The translations under genes and the position numbers were made by a program. 64,000 nucleotides of DNA from assembly GCA_026129405.1 (NCBI GenBank), contig JAHCID010000007.1:207393-271392 (forward strand), given 5' to 3'. The stretch's first letter is position 1, and each line of letters begins with the position of its first letter. Of the stretch, positions 35,185-44,017 are shown piece after piece. Under the pieces are notes generated by a model, which worked only from the letters and a program-made list of their open reading frames with translations, was not told the DNA's origin and did no database searches. The DNA is from a bacterium (GTDB lineage Bacteria > Desulfobacterota > Binatia > DP-6).

Positions 35185-35514
35185 ATGGGCAAAGTCGTTG
35201 CGCTGCACGAGGTGGACGCCCTCGTGATGCCGCTGGCCGGCGGGGCTTCGCTGCGGGTCACACGGTTCGTCGGATCACCGCGTGTCGCGCTCATGATCCA
35301 CGGTCCCGGCGGAGGCGACGCCGGGGGATTCATCGTCACGCCGCGGCGCGCGCGCGTGCTCGCATCGTGGCTCGCGGCCGCCGCGGACGGCCGCGGGCCG
35401 ATCGACCTCGACGCGCCGCCGCTCGCCGGCCGGCGGCGGCGCCGCCGCGGTACGCTCGCGGCTATGCCCGCGGCGGGGCGGAAGGGTCGCCGGGCGCCTG
35501 GACCAGCTCGATGA
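35185..35514 (+). CDS. hypothetical protein
   Basis: A 109-residue product from ATG 35185. It contains ALVMPLAGGASLRVTRFVGSPRVALMIHGPGGGDAGGFIVTPRRAR, a regular beta-rich middle, then a long arginine-rich tail (GRRRRRRG). The tail overlaps the convergent VOC gene by 53 bases, so either its true end is earlier or the overlap is real. No family recognised and the expression is unproven; the codon use is similar to its neighbours. Confidence 0.4.
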   Translation: MGKVVALHEVDALVMPLAGGASLRVTRFVGSPRVALMIHGPGGGDAGGFIVTPRRARVLASWLAAAADGRGPIDLDAPPLAGRRRRRRGTLAAMPAAGRKGRRAPGPAR

Positions 35515-35938
35515 GCTGACCGTCCGGATCGAGCACGAACGCCGCACCCGACTGCCACTCGGGGAAGTGGATCACCGTCTCCTCGAGCACCCGCTCGCCC
35601 GCGGCGCGCAGCGCGGCCAGCGTCGCCGGCAGGTCGGCGACGCGAAACGACAGATGCGTCAGCCCCGGCTCGTGCATGGTGCGCTCGCGCGGCGGCGGCG
35701 GCGGCGGGCTCGCGAACTGGAGCAGCTCGAGCCGCACCCCGTCACGCACGAGGTAGACGGCGCGGAGATCGGTGTCGCGCAGGCGCAGCAGGGTGTCGGT
35801 CGGCTGGCCCATGACGTGCAGCTCGTGCTCGGGCTCGAAGCCGAGCAGATCGCGATAGTAGCGCAGCGCGCGCTGGAGATCGCGCACGCAGAGGCCGACG
35901 TGGCTGAGACGCTGGAGCGGGACCGACCCGTGGCTCAC
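35462..35938 (-). CDS. VOC-family (glyoxalase/bleomycin-resistance-like) protein
   Basis: A 158-residue vicinal-oxygen-chelate protein. The first beta-alpha-beta-beta module reads LSHVGLCVRDLQRALRYYRDLLGF and the second LTHLSFRVADLPATLAAL; DPDGQLIELVQAP at the end supplies the C-terminal Glu ligand. His in LSHVGL and LTHLSF and Glu residues would bind the metal, as in glyoxalase I or methylmalonyl-CoA epimerase. The substrate is unknown. GTG 35938 overlaps the upstream stop by GTGA, which fixes the start and suggests translational coupling in a three-gene operon. Confidence 0.85.
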   Translation of the reverse strand: MSHGSVPLQRLSHVGLCVRDLQRALRYYRDLLGFEPEHELHVMGQPTDTLLRLRDTDLRAVYLVRDGVRLELLQFASPPPPPPRERTMHEPGLTHLSFRVADLPATLAALRAAGERVLEETVIHFPEWQSGAAFVLDPDGQLIELVQAPGDPSAPPRA

Positions 35939-36294
35939 GACGCAACTCCTTCCGCAAAGCCGCCCGGCAGCGCCGCCGGGACGTGACGCGGGAACGCCAC
36001 CCGCAGCACGCGGGCGTCGCACCCCACCGGCACCGCCGCCGTCACCTCGACGTCGGGCTTGCCGACCAGGTCGACCACCGCGAGCTTCACCGGGCCATGC
36101 TCCGCCCGCAGGCGCGCCGTCCGCAGGAGGCGCCGGATCGCGCGGTAGAGCCGCTGGCCCGACGCGGGCAGCCACACCGGCTCGGAGCGACCGAGCCGGA
36201 TCGCGAGCCCGGCGGCGGCGAGCGCGTCGGCCTCGGCGCGCAGCGCGCGGGCGAGCGCACAGTGGAGGCAGGTCCGCGGCGGGTCGACTACCAT
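35935..36294 (-). CDS. small protein resembling a histidine-kinase ATPase-like fragment
   Basis: A 119-residue product from ATG 36294. It has a CxxC (RTCLHC) near the N-terminus, a helical stretch (ALARALRAEADALAAAG), and then GQRLYRAIRRLLRTARLRA followed by VKLAVVDLVGKPDVEVTAAV. The last two segments resemble the N-box helix and strands of a HATPase_c domain, but the Asn and Gly boxes are missing. It may be a relict or a structural relative. It overlaps the upstream acyltransferase by seven bases and the downstream VOC gene by four, so it is a genuine member of the operon. Function unknown. Confidence 0.6.
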   Translation of the reverse strand: MVVDPPRTCLHCALARALRAEADALAAAGLAIRLGRSEPVWLPASGQRLYRAIRRLLRTARLRAEHGPVKLAVVDLVGKPDVEVTAAVPVGCDARVLRVAFPRHVPAALPGGFAEGVAS

Positions 36295-37043
36295 CCCGTG
36301 TGGTGTCGCTCGATCGCGGCGCGCACCTGCGCCGCGATCCGATCGCGGTCGTCGAAGCCGAGCCCCACGGTCGGAATCGGCTGCTCGATGACGAGCTCGA
36401 CGTCGCCCGGCAGCACGGTGAGCCGGCTCCCCTTCGGCATCAGCCGGCGCGTCCCACGGCAGCACACCGGCACGACCGGCAGGCCGAGGCGGATTGCGGT
36501 GACGAACGCGCCCTTCTTGAACGGCTGGAGACGCCCGTCACGGCTGCGCGTGCCCTCCGGGAACACGACGAACGAGTCGTGCGCGGAGCGGACGCGGTTC
36601 AGCGCCGCGATCGCGTCGGCGGTGTTGTCGCGGTCGATCGGGATCATGCCGAGCGAGTCGAGCACGGCACCGACGACGGGATGGCGCCAGAGGCTGCGCT
36701 TGGCGGCGAAGCGCGTGGCGCCCGGCAGGTGCCCGAGCAGCGCGAGGATGTCGAGGTGGCTCTGGTGGTTCGGCGCGAAGACGTACGAGACGCCCGGCTC
36801 GAGCCGCTCGAGACCCGTCACCCCGACGCGGACGCCGAGCATCGCCTCGAGCGTGCGGGCGCGGGCCTTCGCGAAGCGCCAGGCCATGCCCCGGCTGCGG
36901 CTCACGCGGTGCAGGCCCACCGCCACCGCCGCCATCCCCACCAGCATGCCGCGGAATACGAAGGGAGAGAGCGCGACACGCAGGGAGCGTACGTCCGGCG
37001 CCGGTCCCACCGTCGCGGCGGCACTCTGCACGCGCTCGGTCAT
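36288..37043 (-). CDS. 1-acyl-sn-glycerol-3-phosphate acyltransferase (PlsC/LPLAT family)
   Basis: A 251-residue membrane-associated acyltransferase. The HX4D motif is in NHQSHLDILAL and the acceptor-binding motif is FPEGTRSRDG; AFVTAIRLGLPVVPVC follows. An N-terminal hydrophobic segment (FVFRGMLVGMAAVAVGL) would anchor it. It transfers an acyl chain to lysophosphatidic acid or a related lipid. It is the first gene in the operon with the small protein and the VOC gene. Confidence 0.9.
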   Translation of the reverse strand: MTERVQSAAATVGPAPDVRSLRVALSPFVFRGMLVGMAAVAVGLHRVSRSRGMAWRFAKARARTLEAMLGVRVGVTGLERLEPGVSYVFAPNHQSHLDILALLGHLPGATRFAAKRSLWRHPVVGAVLDSLGMIPIDRDNTADAIAALNRVRSAHDSFVVFPEGTRSRDGRLQPFKKGAFVTAIRLGLPVVPVCCRGTRRLMPKGSRLTVLPGDVELVIEQPIPTVGLGFDDRDRIAAQVRAAIERHHTGW

Positions 37044-37127
37044 GACCGAGCCCTGCCTACCAGCTTCCGCCGGACGTAGCGACTCCCGAACGCGGCCGGC
37101 GACGCGCTCGGGAGCCGCGGGACGGCC

Positions 37128-39599
37128 TCACTGCGGGTCGCAGGGCCCGGTGCAGAAGTTCTGGATGGTGCCGTCCGTGCGCAGGAAGGCGTCGATCTGC
37201 GCCTGGATCGCCGGGAGCGCCCGCATCGCGCCGTGGGCGTCGTTGTCCGCCGGCGGGATGTTGGTGAGCGGGACGGGACCGTAGTGGCCGTCGGACTCGA
37301 CGAATGCCGAGCCGTCGAACGGCGCCGTCAGCTCGGGGATGTCGAAGTAGCTGGTCACCACCGGCGCCACCTGCGGGATGCCCATCGAGCGCACCATGAT
37401 CTCGGTGCCGAGGTTCGCGACCTCGTCGTCGCTGGTCGCCATGTGGATGAGGAGCTTGTGCGGCGGCGTGTTCGGGACGCTGCCGGCGAGCGTCGTGTGG
37501 TACCAGCCGTTCGGCTCCGAGCGATCCCAGATCTGCTGGATCAGCGGCAGCGTCGCGTGCCGCGTGATCGCGTCGGGATAGGCGCCGCGCAGCACGGCGA
37601 AGTACGGATCGAAGTCGCGGCTGCGGTGGAGGAGCGTCGAGTAGTTCGCCGCCGGCACGCCGAGGACGCCGCGCGTGGCCTCCTGCGAGAGCGCCATCAC
37701 GATGCCGCCCTCGATGCCGCCCTGGCTGATGCCGTAGTAGAAGACGTCCGAGGTGTCGATGATCGGCGTGCCCGAGTAGACGAACGCCGGGTGCGTCACG
37801 AAGCCGTTCGGCGACTTCAGCAGGCGGGCCAGGATCAGCTGGTTCAGCACGCCCTGATGCAGGCGTTCGGAGAGCTTCCCGAACCCGGAGAGGTCGCTGA
37901 TGAAGCCGAAGACCACCGGCAGGTCGGCGCTCGAGAAGCCCTGCCAGTCGGTGGCCGCCATGACGAAGCCGTAGGTGTTGGCGAGGGTGCGGAGGTTGCC
38001 GGCCGTTACCTCGCTGCCCGAGCCGAGGAGGCCGTGGCCGTAGAAGATCGCGCGGCCCGGCGTCGGCCCAGCCGTCAGGCTGCACGGGATCGAGACCGTG
38101 AACGGCACGTCGGTGGCGAAGCCGTTCTGCACCGGGAGGTTCGTCGTGGCGTTCAGGTTCAGCACCGAGCCCGGGCCGTTGAAGGTGGTATAGAGCGGCA
38201 CCGTGTAGCGGCCGGTGACGCGCCGGCAGATGCGCTGCGGAACGTCGCCCGGGAACGGGTTGTCGGTGACGCTGTCGACGACGAACGCCGGCGCCGCCGA
38301 GCCCGCGAGGTAGCCTGCGAAGGTCTCGTCGCGCATGTGCAGCAGGTAGCGCTGCACGGACGCGTCGCTGGTGGTGGTGAAGTCCCACGCCAGCTGGAGG
38401 TTCGACCGCGAGACGCCGCAGTCGTTCTCGAGCTTGGCGAAGATCGCGTCGAAGGTCGGGCGCCGCGCCTCGACGGCCGCGTTGCCCGACGGCGTACCGC
38501 CGCGCAGCGCCGCGAACGCCGTCGACGGCGCGATCGGATCGCCGTTCTGGCCGACGAGACCGCGCAGCGCGACGATGTAGCGCGTCCCGCTCTTCAGACG
38601 CACGCCCGGACGGATGAGGAACAGCTGATCCGGCGGCGCGACCGGGGTGACGCCGTCGGTACCGATGCTGACGTCGTTCTCGCCGAAGTGCGAGACGCGC
38701 TGGCAGCCGGCAGCGTCGGCCTCGATGAGCACCGTCGGGCTCGACGGCGCGAGCGAGGCGGCGAAGTTCGTGAGCGGCGGCACGTTCGACGCCGCGAGGT
38801 TCACGCCCTGCGGCCAGTAGACCTGGATCGTCGGCCCGGCGCTGAAGCCGTCGAGCACGTTGTACGGCGTGGGATCGATGTGAACGCCGCTGGCGTTGGC
38901 GGGCAGGACCTCGCGCGGATAGGCGACGCGCTTGCCGGTCGCGGTCGACGCGTCGTTACGCAGGAAGTGGCTCGACGGATACGGGAACATGCAGTCGCGC
39001 CCGGAGTACGCGCCGTCGCTGACGTTCAGCAGCTCGCAGCCCGACTTGACGCCGCACAGCGTGCTGTCGCTCGACTTGGCGCACTTCAGCTTCGCGCCCT
39101 TCACCGTGCAGCCGACGCTGCACGTACGCGCGCAGCCGCCGTTCGCGCCGACGACGAGACGCAGGGCGCCGGCGCGGTTGGCGCCGGCGATCGCCGCGCC
39201 CTTGCGCTTCACGAGCAGCTTGCGCGTCCCCGCCGGCCCGTTCTTGACGAGGACGAAGGTGACGCCGCCGTGGGCGCCGGTGTTGTCCTTGAAGCGCACG
39301 CCGTTCGCGACCGGCGCGAACGACGCCGCCGGGATCGTCGCGGTCCACAGCTGGTTCGCCGGATCGGCCTCGGGCTCGTACGCCAGCGTCAGCGTGAGGC
39401 TCGTCGACAACCCGCCGCTCACGTCGGGCAGGCCGGGACCCGCGAAGACGTCGCCGCGGAACCGCAGGCGCGTGCGGTCGGTCGAGAGGCTCAGCTTGCG
39501 CGCGCGCACGCCGCCGCAGCTGGACGGCGTCTCGGCCAGCGCCGGCAGCGACGTGGCGAGCACGGCGAGCGCGAGGATCGACGAGAGGAGCATCCGCAT
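37128..39599 (-). CDS. large secreted esterase/hydrolase-like protein
   Basis: An 823-residue exported protein with signal peptide (MRMLLSSILALAVLATSLPALA). A Cys-rich stretch near residues 150-190 (CARTCSVGCTVKGAKLKC) follows an N-terminal beta domain. The C-terminal 300 residues look like an alpha/beta hydrolase: RAIFYGHGLLGSG, elbow YYGISQGGIEGG (Ser625), acid in MATSDDEVANLG (about 724-725) and NDAHGAMR (His789). It resembles large secreted lipase-like proteins of uncultured deltaproteobacteria. The substrate is unknown. It lies 33 bases after moeA on the same strand and may be cotranscribed. Confidence 0.75.
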   Translation of the reverse strand: MRMLLSSILALAVLATSLPALAETPSSCGGVRARKLSLSTDRTRLRFRGDVFAGPGLPDVSGGLSTSLTLTLAYEPEADPANQLWTATIPAASFAPVANGVRFKDNTGAHGGVTFVLVKNGPAGTRKLLVKRKGAAIAGANRAGALRLVVGANGGCARTCSVGCTVKGAKLKCAKSSDSTLCGVKSGCELLNVSDGAYSGRDCMFPYPSSHFLRNDASTATGKRVAYPREVLPANASGVHIDPTPYNVLDGFSAGPTIQVYWPQGVNLAASNVPPLTNFAASLAPSSPTVLIEADAAGCQRVSHFGENDVSIGTDGVTPVAPPDQLFLIRPGVRLKSGTRYIVALRGLVGQNGDPIAPSTAFAALRGGTPSGNAAVEARRPTFDAIFAKLENDCGVSRSNLQLAWDFTTTSDASVQRYLLHMRDETFAGYLAGSAAPAFVVDSVTDNPFPGDVPQRICRRVTGRYTVPLYTTFNGPGSVLNLNATTNLPVQNGFATDVPFTVSIPCSLTAGPTPGRAIFYGHGLLGSGSEVTAGNLRTLANTYGFVMAATDWQGFSSADLPVVFGFISDLSGFGKLSERLHQGVLNQLILARLLKSPNGFVTHPAFVYSGTPIIDTSDVFYYGISQGGIEGGIVMALSQEATRGVLGVPAANYSTLLHRSRDFDPYFAVLRGAYPDAITRHATLPLIQQIWDRSEPNGWYHTTLAGSVPNTPPHKLLIHMATSDDEVANLGTEIMVRSMGIPQVAPVVTSYFDIPELTAPFDGSAFVESDGHYGPVPLTNIPPADNDAHGAMRALPAIQAQIDAFLRTDGTIQNFCTGPCDPQ

Positions 39600-39632
39600 G
39601 CGCGGGTGCTACCACGCCCGGACGCCGACGCG

Positions 39633-40880
39633 TCAATCGAAATCGCGGGCGAGTCGGCCGCCCGCCGCGGCGCGCGAAAGCCCGTCCGGCGCGGTCACGA
39701 GGACGCCGTAACGCCGGCCGCCGACGAGCCGGTCCTCGGCCGCCGGCCCGACCAGCAGGCCGGCGCCGGCGGCCATGCCGCTCAGCACGCCCGAGCTCTG
39801 CGACGCCATCGGCGCCGCCTCGAAGCCCTCGCCGCTCTGCGTCAGCCGCACGCGCACGAACTCGGTGAGGGCCTTCGCCTTCCTCTGGTCGGCGACCAGC
39901 GTCGCCTCGACGCACGGGAGGTGCAGCAGCCGATGGCCGGCGAGCCGGCGCAGCGCCGGCCGCACGTAGACCGCGAAGCAGACCAGCGCCGACACCGGAT
40001 TGCCCGGCAGCCCGAACCACAGGCACGCGCCGCGCGTCCCGAACGTCAGCGGCTTGCCCGGCTTCTGCGCGACCTTCCAGAAGCGGCGCTCGACGCCGAG
40101 CGCGTCGAGCGCCTCCTTCACGAAGTCGTACTCGCCGACCGACACGCCGCCGGTCGAGAGCACGACGTCGGCACGGGCGGCCTCGTCGAGGCGGTCGCGG
40201 ATGTCGTCGAAGCGGTCGCGCACGATCGGTAGGACGACCGCCTCGCCGCCGGCTTCCCGCACCGCGCCGACGAGCGCGTAGGCGTTGCTGTTCACGACCT
40301 GGCCGAGCCCCGGCTCCTCGTCGACCTCGACCAGCTCCGCGCCGGTGGCGACGATCGCGACCCGCGGGCGGCGGTGCACGGTGACGGTCGCGCGTCCCAC
40401 CGAGGCCAGCACGCCGAGGTCGGCCGGCCCGATGCGCGTGCCGGCCGCCAGCACGACGGCACCGACGGCCACGTCCTCGCCCGCGAGGCGCACGTTCTGC
40501 CCCGGCGTGGCGGCGACCGCGATCGTGACCACGCCGTCCGCCGAGCTGGTGTCCTCGACCTTCACGACCGTGTCGGTGCCGTCGGGAATCACCGAGCCGG
40601 TGAAGATCTTCGCGGCGGCTCCCGGCGGGACCGCGCCGCCGAGGAGGCTCCCCGCGGGCGCGCTGCCGACGACGCGCAGGCGGGCGCCGGCAGCCGCGAC
40701 GTCGGCCGCACGCACCGCGAAGCCGTCCATCGCCGAGTTCGCGGCGGCGGGTACCGCGCGCGTCGAGACCACGTCGTCCGCCGCCACCCGCCCGAGCGCA
40801 TCGCCGAGGAGGACGCGCTCGGTGCCGAGCACCGGCGTCGCCGCGAGCACGTGTCGGAGGGCGTCGCCGACGGAGATCAC
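39633..40880 (-). CDS. moeA: molybdopterin molybdotransferase
   Basis: A 415-residue enzyme that inserts molybdate into adenylylated molybdopterin. Family motifs are clear: PAAANSAMDGFAVRA at residues 44-58, GAAAKIFTGSVIPDGTD, VSTGGVSVGEYDFVKEA and FGLPGNPVSALV, then domain IV at the C-terminus. The length is standard. It supports molybdoenzymes elsewhere, none of which is in the window. It is followed by the secreted hydrolase gene. Confidence 0.93.
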   Translation of the reverse strand: MISVGDALRHVLAATPVLGTERVLLGDALGRVAADDVVSTRAVPAAANSAMDGFAVRAADVAAAGARLRVVGSAPAGSLLGGAVPPGAAAKIFTGSVIPDGTDTVVKVEDTSSADGVVTIAVAATPGQNVRLAGEDVAVGAVVLAAGTRIGPADLGVLASVGRATVTVHRRPRVAIVATGAELVEVDEEPGLGQVVNSNAYALVGAVREAGGEAVVLPIVRDRFDDIRDRLDEAARADVVLSTGGVSVGEYDFVKEALDALGVERRFWKVAQKPGKPLTFGTRGACLWFGLPGNPVSALVCFAVYVRPALRRLAGHRLLHLPCVEATLVADQRKAKALTEFVRVRLTQSGEGFEAAPMASQSSGVLSGMAAGAGLLVGPAAEDRLVGGRRYGVLVTAPDGLSRAAAGGRLARDFD

Positions 40881-40942
40881 GCGCCCGCGATAGCCGGCGT
40901 CGCCGGGTGGCGCAATCGACGCGCGTCGGCTACGCGGGCCGC

Positions 40943-41758
40943 ATGCCCGTCGCCCGCGACGTCCACGCCACCCTGCGCTCCCGGCGCTTTCACTGGCTCG
41001 ACTGGGGCCGGCCCGGCGCCCGCCCGCTCCTCCTCCTGCACGGCGCGGCGCAGACCGCGCACAGCTTCGACGAGGTGGCGCCCGACCTCGCCCGCGACCA
41101 TCACGTGGTCGCGCTCGACCAGCGCGGCCACGGCGACAGCGACTGGGCGCCGCGCTACGAGCGCGCCGACTTCGCGGGCGACATCGAGGCCGTCCTCGGC
41201 CGTCTCGGCTGGGCGCAGGCGACGCTCGTCGCCATGAGCCTCGGCGGTCTCAACGCGATCGCCTACGCCGCCGCGCGGCCGGCGCGCGTACGCGGCCTCG
41301 TCGTCGTCGACGTCGTGCCCACCGTCGCCGAAACGGGCAAGCAGCAGATCGCCGCGCAGCTCGCGGTGCGCGACTTCCCATCGTTCGACGACGCGGTCGA
41401 GCAGATGCACGCCTTCAACCCGCGCCGCACGAAGGAGAACCTGCGCGACCGCCTGTGCCACGCACTGCGCCCCCGCCCCGACGGCACGTGGACCTACAAG
41501 TTCGACCCCGAGATCGCCGCCGGCACGCGCGACCTCGAGGGCCTGTGGCGCGCGGTCGCACGCCTGCGCTGTCCCGTGCTGCTGGTGCGCGGCGCCGAGA
41601 GCCCGATCCTCGCCCGCGAGGGCGCCGAGCAGCTGCTGCGCACGGTGCCGGGCAGCGCGGCCGTCGAGGTCGCGGGCGCCGGCCACTCGGTGATGGGCGA
41701 CAACCCGCCGGGCTTCCTCGCCGCGGTGCGCCCGTTCCTGCACCGCTTCCGGCTCTAG
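40943..41758 (+). CDS. alpha/beta hydrolase
   Basis: A 271-residue alpha/beta hydrolase from ATG 40943. It has LLLHGAAQTAHSF (oxyanion loop), DQRGHGDSDW, nucleophile elbow VAMSLGGL, acid around RGAESPIL and GAGHSVMGDNP with the catalytic His. It is a typical carboxylic-ester or haloalkane/epoxide-hydrolase-like fold. A GTG at 40907 is an alternative start. It is divergent from moeA and convergent with a histidine kinase, 13 bases away. Confidence 0.85.
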   Translation: MPVARDVHATLRSRRFHWLDWGRPGARPLLLLHGAAQTAHSFDEVAPDLARDHHVVALDQRGHGDSDWAPRYERADFAGDIEAVLGRLGWAQATLVAMSLGGLNAIAYAAARPARVRGLVVVDVVPTVAETGKQQIAAQLAVRDFPSFDDAVEQMHAFNPRRTKENLRDRLCHALRPRPDGTWTYKFDPEIAAGTRDLEGLWRAVARLRCPVLLVRGAESPILAREGAEQLLRTVPGSAAVEVAGAGHSVMGDNPPGFLAAVRPFLHRFRL

Positions 41759-41771
41759 TCGGCGTCCCGCG

Positions 41772-43451
41772 TCACGCGCCCGGCAGCCGGATGTGCACGC
41801 GCGTGCCGCGGCCCGGCGCCGAGTCGATCGCCAGCGAGCCGCCGAGGACGCCGAGCAGGCGCGACACGATGGCGAGGCCGAGACCCGTGCCGGCGGCCGG
41901 TCCGCTGCCGTGAACGAAGGGCTCCGTCACCTGGCGGGCGAGCACGGTGTCCATGCCCGGGCCGGTGTCGGCGACGGTGACGTCGACGGCCTCGCCGACG
42001 CGCGCCGCGACCAGACGCACGCAGCCCGCCTGCGTGAACTTCGCGGCGTTCACCAGTACGTTGACGAGCACCTGGCGCAGTCGCTCGCGGTCGGTGCGCG
42101 CCACCGCGTCGCTGGCGATGGTCATGTCGAACGCGACGGGGCGATCGCGCAGGAGCGCCTCCATCATCTCGCGCAGGCCGTCGGTGAGCTCGCCGAGGTG
42201 GACGGGGAGCAGCGTGCAGCTGAGCTTGCCCTGCTCGATGCGCGCGAGGTCGAGAAGGTCGTTGACGAGCGTCAGCTGGCTCGCGGCGGTGCGCTCCATG
42301 CGGCGCAGCGTGTCGCGCTGCTCGGTGGTGACGGCGCCGAACGTCTCCTCGCCGAGGAGCTGCGTGTAGCCGAGCAGCACGTTGAGCGGCGTGCGCAGGT
42401 CGTGCGACACGCTCGCGAGGAACTCGCTCTTCGCCGCGCTCGCCTGGCGCAGCTCCTCGACGACGAGCCCCTTGCGCAGCGCGACCGTGGTGATGGCGCC
42501 GAGGAGGCGCGCGTCCTCCTCGTCCGTCGGCTTGAAGCGGAACGGCTCCTCGACGTCCGTCACCGTGAGCACGCCGAGCCAGCCGGCGGCGTCGACCAGC
42601 GGGATGATCAGCACCGACGCCGCGCCGGACGCCGCCGCGATCGCCCCCCGGAAGTAGGCGCTGTGGCGGTAGTCGTTCACGATGAGCGGCTGGCCCGTGC
42701 GCAGCGGCTCCTCGAAGGCGGCCTCGCCGGTCACCACGAGGCGTGTCGGGACCGAGGTCGGGAACGAGCCGGCGCGGCCGCGCAGGTGGAGCTCGTCGCC
42801 GCGCAGCAGGAGCAGCGCCGAGCGCGTCGCCCGGAAGAGCGCGCGGCTGGCGGCGCACACGCGCTCGGCCATGCGGTCGACGTCGTCGGCGCCGACGACG
42901 GCGGCGGCCCAGGTCGCGAGGCGGGCGCGCCGTTCGGCGAGCCGCGCCTGCTCGGCCTCGAGGCGGGCGGTGTGCACGAGGAGCGCCGCGTGCGGCGCGA
43001 CCTCCCCGAGCGCGTGCAGGGCCTCGGGTCCGAACCCCGGACCGTCGTGCACGCCGCAGCTGAGCGCGCCCTCCCCGCTTCCCTCGTAGATCATCGGCGC
43101 CACCGCCAGCTCGCGCAGCTCGGCCAGGCGCAGCATGGTCTCGATGTCCGGGGGCACGGCCCCGCGGACGAGGTGCAGCGGCCGTCCCTCGAGGAGCGCC
43201 GCATGGCCCGGGAACGCCTCCGGGCCGTACCCACGCTGCGCGAAGGTCTCGACCACCGAGGCGGGCGTGCCGACGTCGGCGGCGGGCAGGAAGAGGCCGC
43301 GCCGGCGCGAGAGCATGTAGACGGTCACGCGCTCGCAGCCGAGCCCGGTCCGGATGCCTCGGGCCAGGCGCCCGAGCAGGTCGGGGTACCCGCGCGCGTC
43401 GCGCACGGCGGCCAGCACGGCACCGAGGACGCGCAGAGTCTCGGGATCCAT
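41772..43451 (-). CDS. GAF-domain sensor histidine kinase
   Basis: A 559-residue soluble kinase. Two GAF domains can be read: residues about 12-170 (LLGRLARGIRTGLGCERVTVYML) and about 190-340 (VGADDVDRMAERVC, LIVNDYRHSAYF). The H-box is FLASVSHDLRTPLNVLLGYTQLL, the N-box QVLVNVLVNAAKFT, and the G boxes ADTGPGMD and GTGLGLAI. ATG 43451 is chosen because the longer frame upstream has no domain similarity. No cognate regulator is adjacent. It is divergent from the Ddn-like gene. Confidence 0.9.
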   Translation of the reverse strand: MDPETLRVLGAVLAAVRDARGYPDLLGRLARGIRTGLGCERVTVYMLSRRRGLFLPAADVGTPASVVETFAQRGYGPEAFPGHAALLEGRPLHLVRGAVPPDIETMLRLAELRELAVAPMIYEGSGEGALSCGVHDGPGFGPEALHALGEVAPHAALLVHTARLEAEQARLAERRARLATWAAAVVGADDVDRMAERVCAASRALFRATRSALLLLRGDELHLRGRAGSFPTSVPTRLVVTGEAAFEEPLRTGQPLIVNDYRHSAYFRGAIAAASGAASVLIIPLVDAAGWLGVLTVTDVEEPFRFKPTDEEDARLLGAITTVALRKGLVVEELRQASAAKSEFLASVSHDLRTPLNVLLGYTQLLGEETFGAVTTEQRDTLRRMERTAASQLTLVNDLLDLARIEQGKLSCTLLPVHLGELTDGLREMMEALLRDRPVAFDMTIASDAVARTDRERLRQVLVNVLVNAAKFTQAGCVRLVAARVGEAVDVTVADTGPGMDTVLARQVTEPFVHGSGPAAGTGLGLAIVSRLLGVLGGSLAIDSAPGRGTRVHIRLPGA

Positions 43452-43584
43452 GGACACGGATGTATCGGCCGGTTGCCTGCCGAATATGAATCGCCGCCCG
43501 CGGCCGAACGCCACGGGCAGATCGCGCGGCACCGCCCCCGTCAGCACATTGACACGCCGGCTCCCCATCGCGAAGGCTCCGCGC

Positions 43585-44004
43585 ATGCGGACGCTGCTCC
43601 GTCTCGCGGCCCTCGCCCTCGCCGTGTGCATGCTCGTGACGGCGATGGCGCTCGAAGGGGGCGAGGTCGTCGAGCTGCGGACCCGCGGGCCCGACGGTGC
43701 CGCGCGGGTGACGCGGGTCTGGATCGCCGACGACGGCGGCGCCGAGTGGATCGAGGCGGCGTCCCCCGAGCGGCCCTTTCTCGAGGACGTCGCCCGCGAC
43801 CCGGACGTAGCGCTGGTGCGCGGCGGCGCCGCGGAGCCGCGCCGGGCCACGATCGTAGCCGGTCCCGAGGGACACGCGCGCATCCGCGCCCTCCTGCGCC
43901 GCCGCTACGGCTGGGCCGACCGCTGGATCGGGATGCTCGCCGACACGTCCCGATCCGTCGCCGTCCGCCTCGAGCGCGAGTCGCCGCCCGTGCCGGCGTC
44001 GTGA
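43585..44004 (+). CDS. Ddn-like deazaflavin/nitroreductase family protein
   Basis: A 139-residue protein with an N-terminal hydrophobic segment (LLRLAALALAVCMLVTAMAL), then a split beta-barrel: VVELRTRGPDGAARVTRVWIADDG, WIEAASPERPFLEDVARDPDVAL, and LRRRYGWADRWIGMLADTSRSVAVRLE. The pattern matches the nitroreductase/deazaflavin (F420-binding) branch of split barrels, and the membrane segment suggests periplasmic-face attachment. Cofactor and substrate are not proven. It is convergent with ligD, 14 bases away. Confidence 0.75.
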   Translation: MRTLLRLAALALAVCMLVTAMALEGGEVVELRTRGPDGAARVTRVWIADDGGAEWIEAASPERPFLEDVARDPDVALVRGGAAEPRRATIVAGPEGHARIRALLRRRYGWADRWIGMLADTSRSVAVRLERESPPVPAS

Positions 44005-44017
44005 CGTCGGGGCGGCG

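Noticed and set aside
43551..43580. TTGACA box upstream of the Ddn-like gene as a promoter
   Set aside because: No plausible -10 sequence at 16-18 bases; may be chance.
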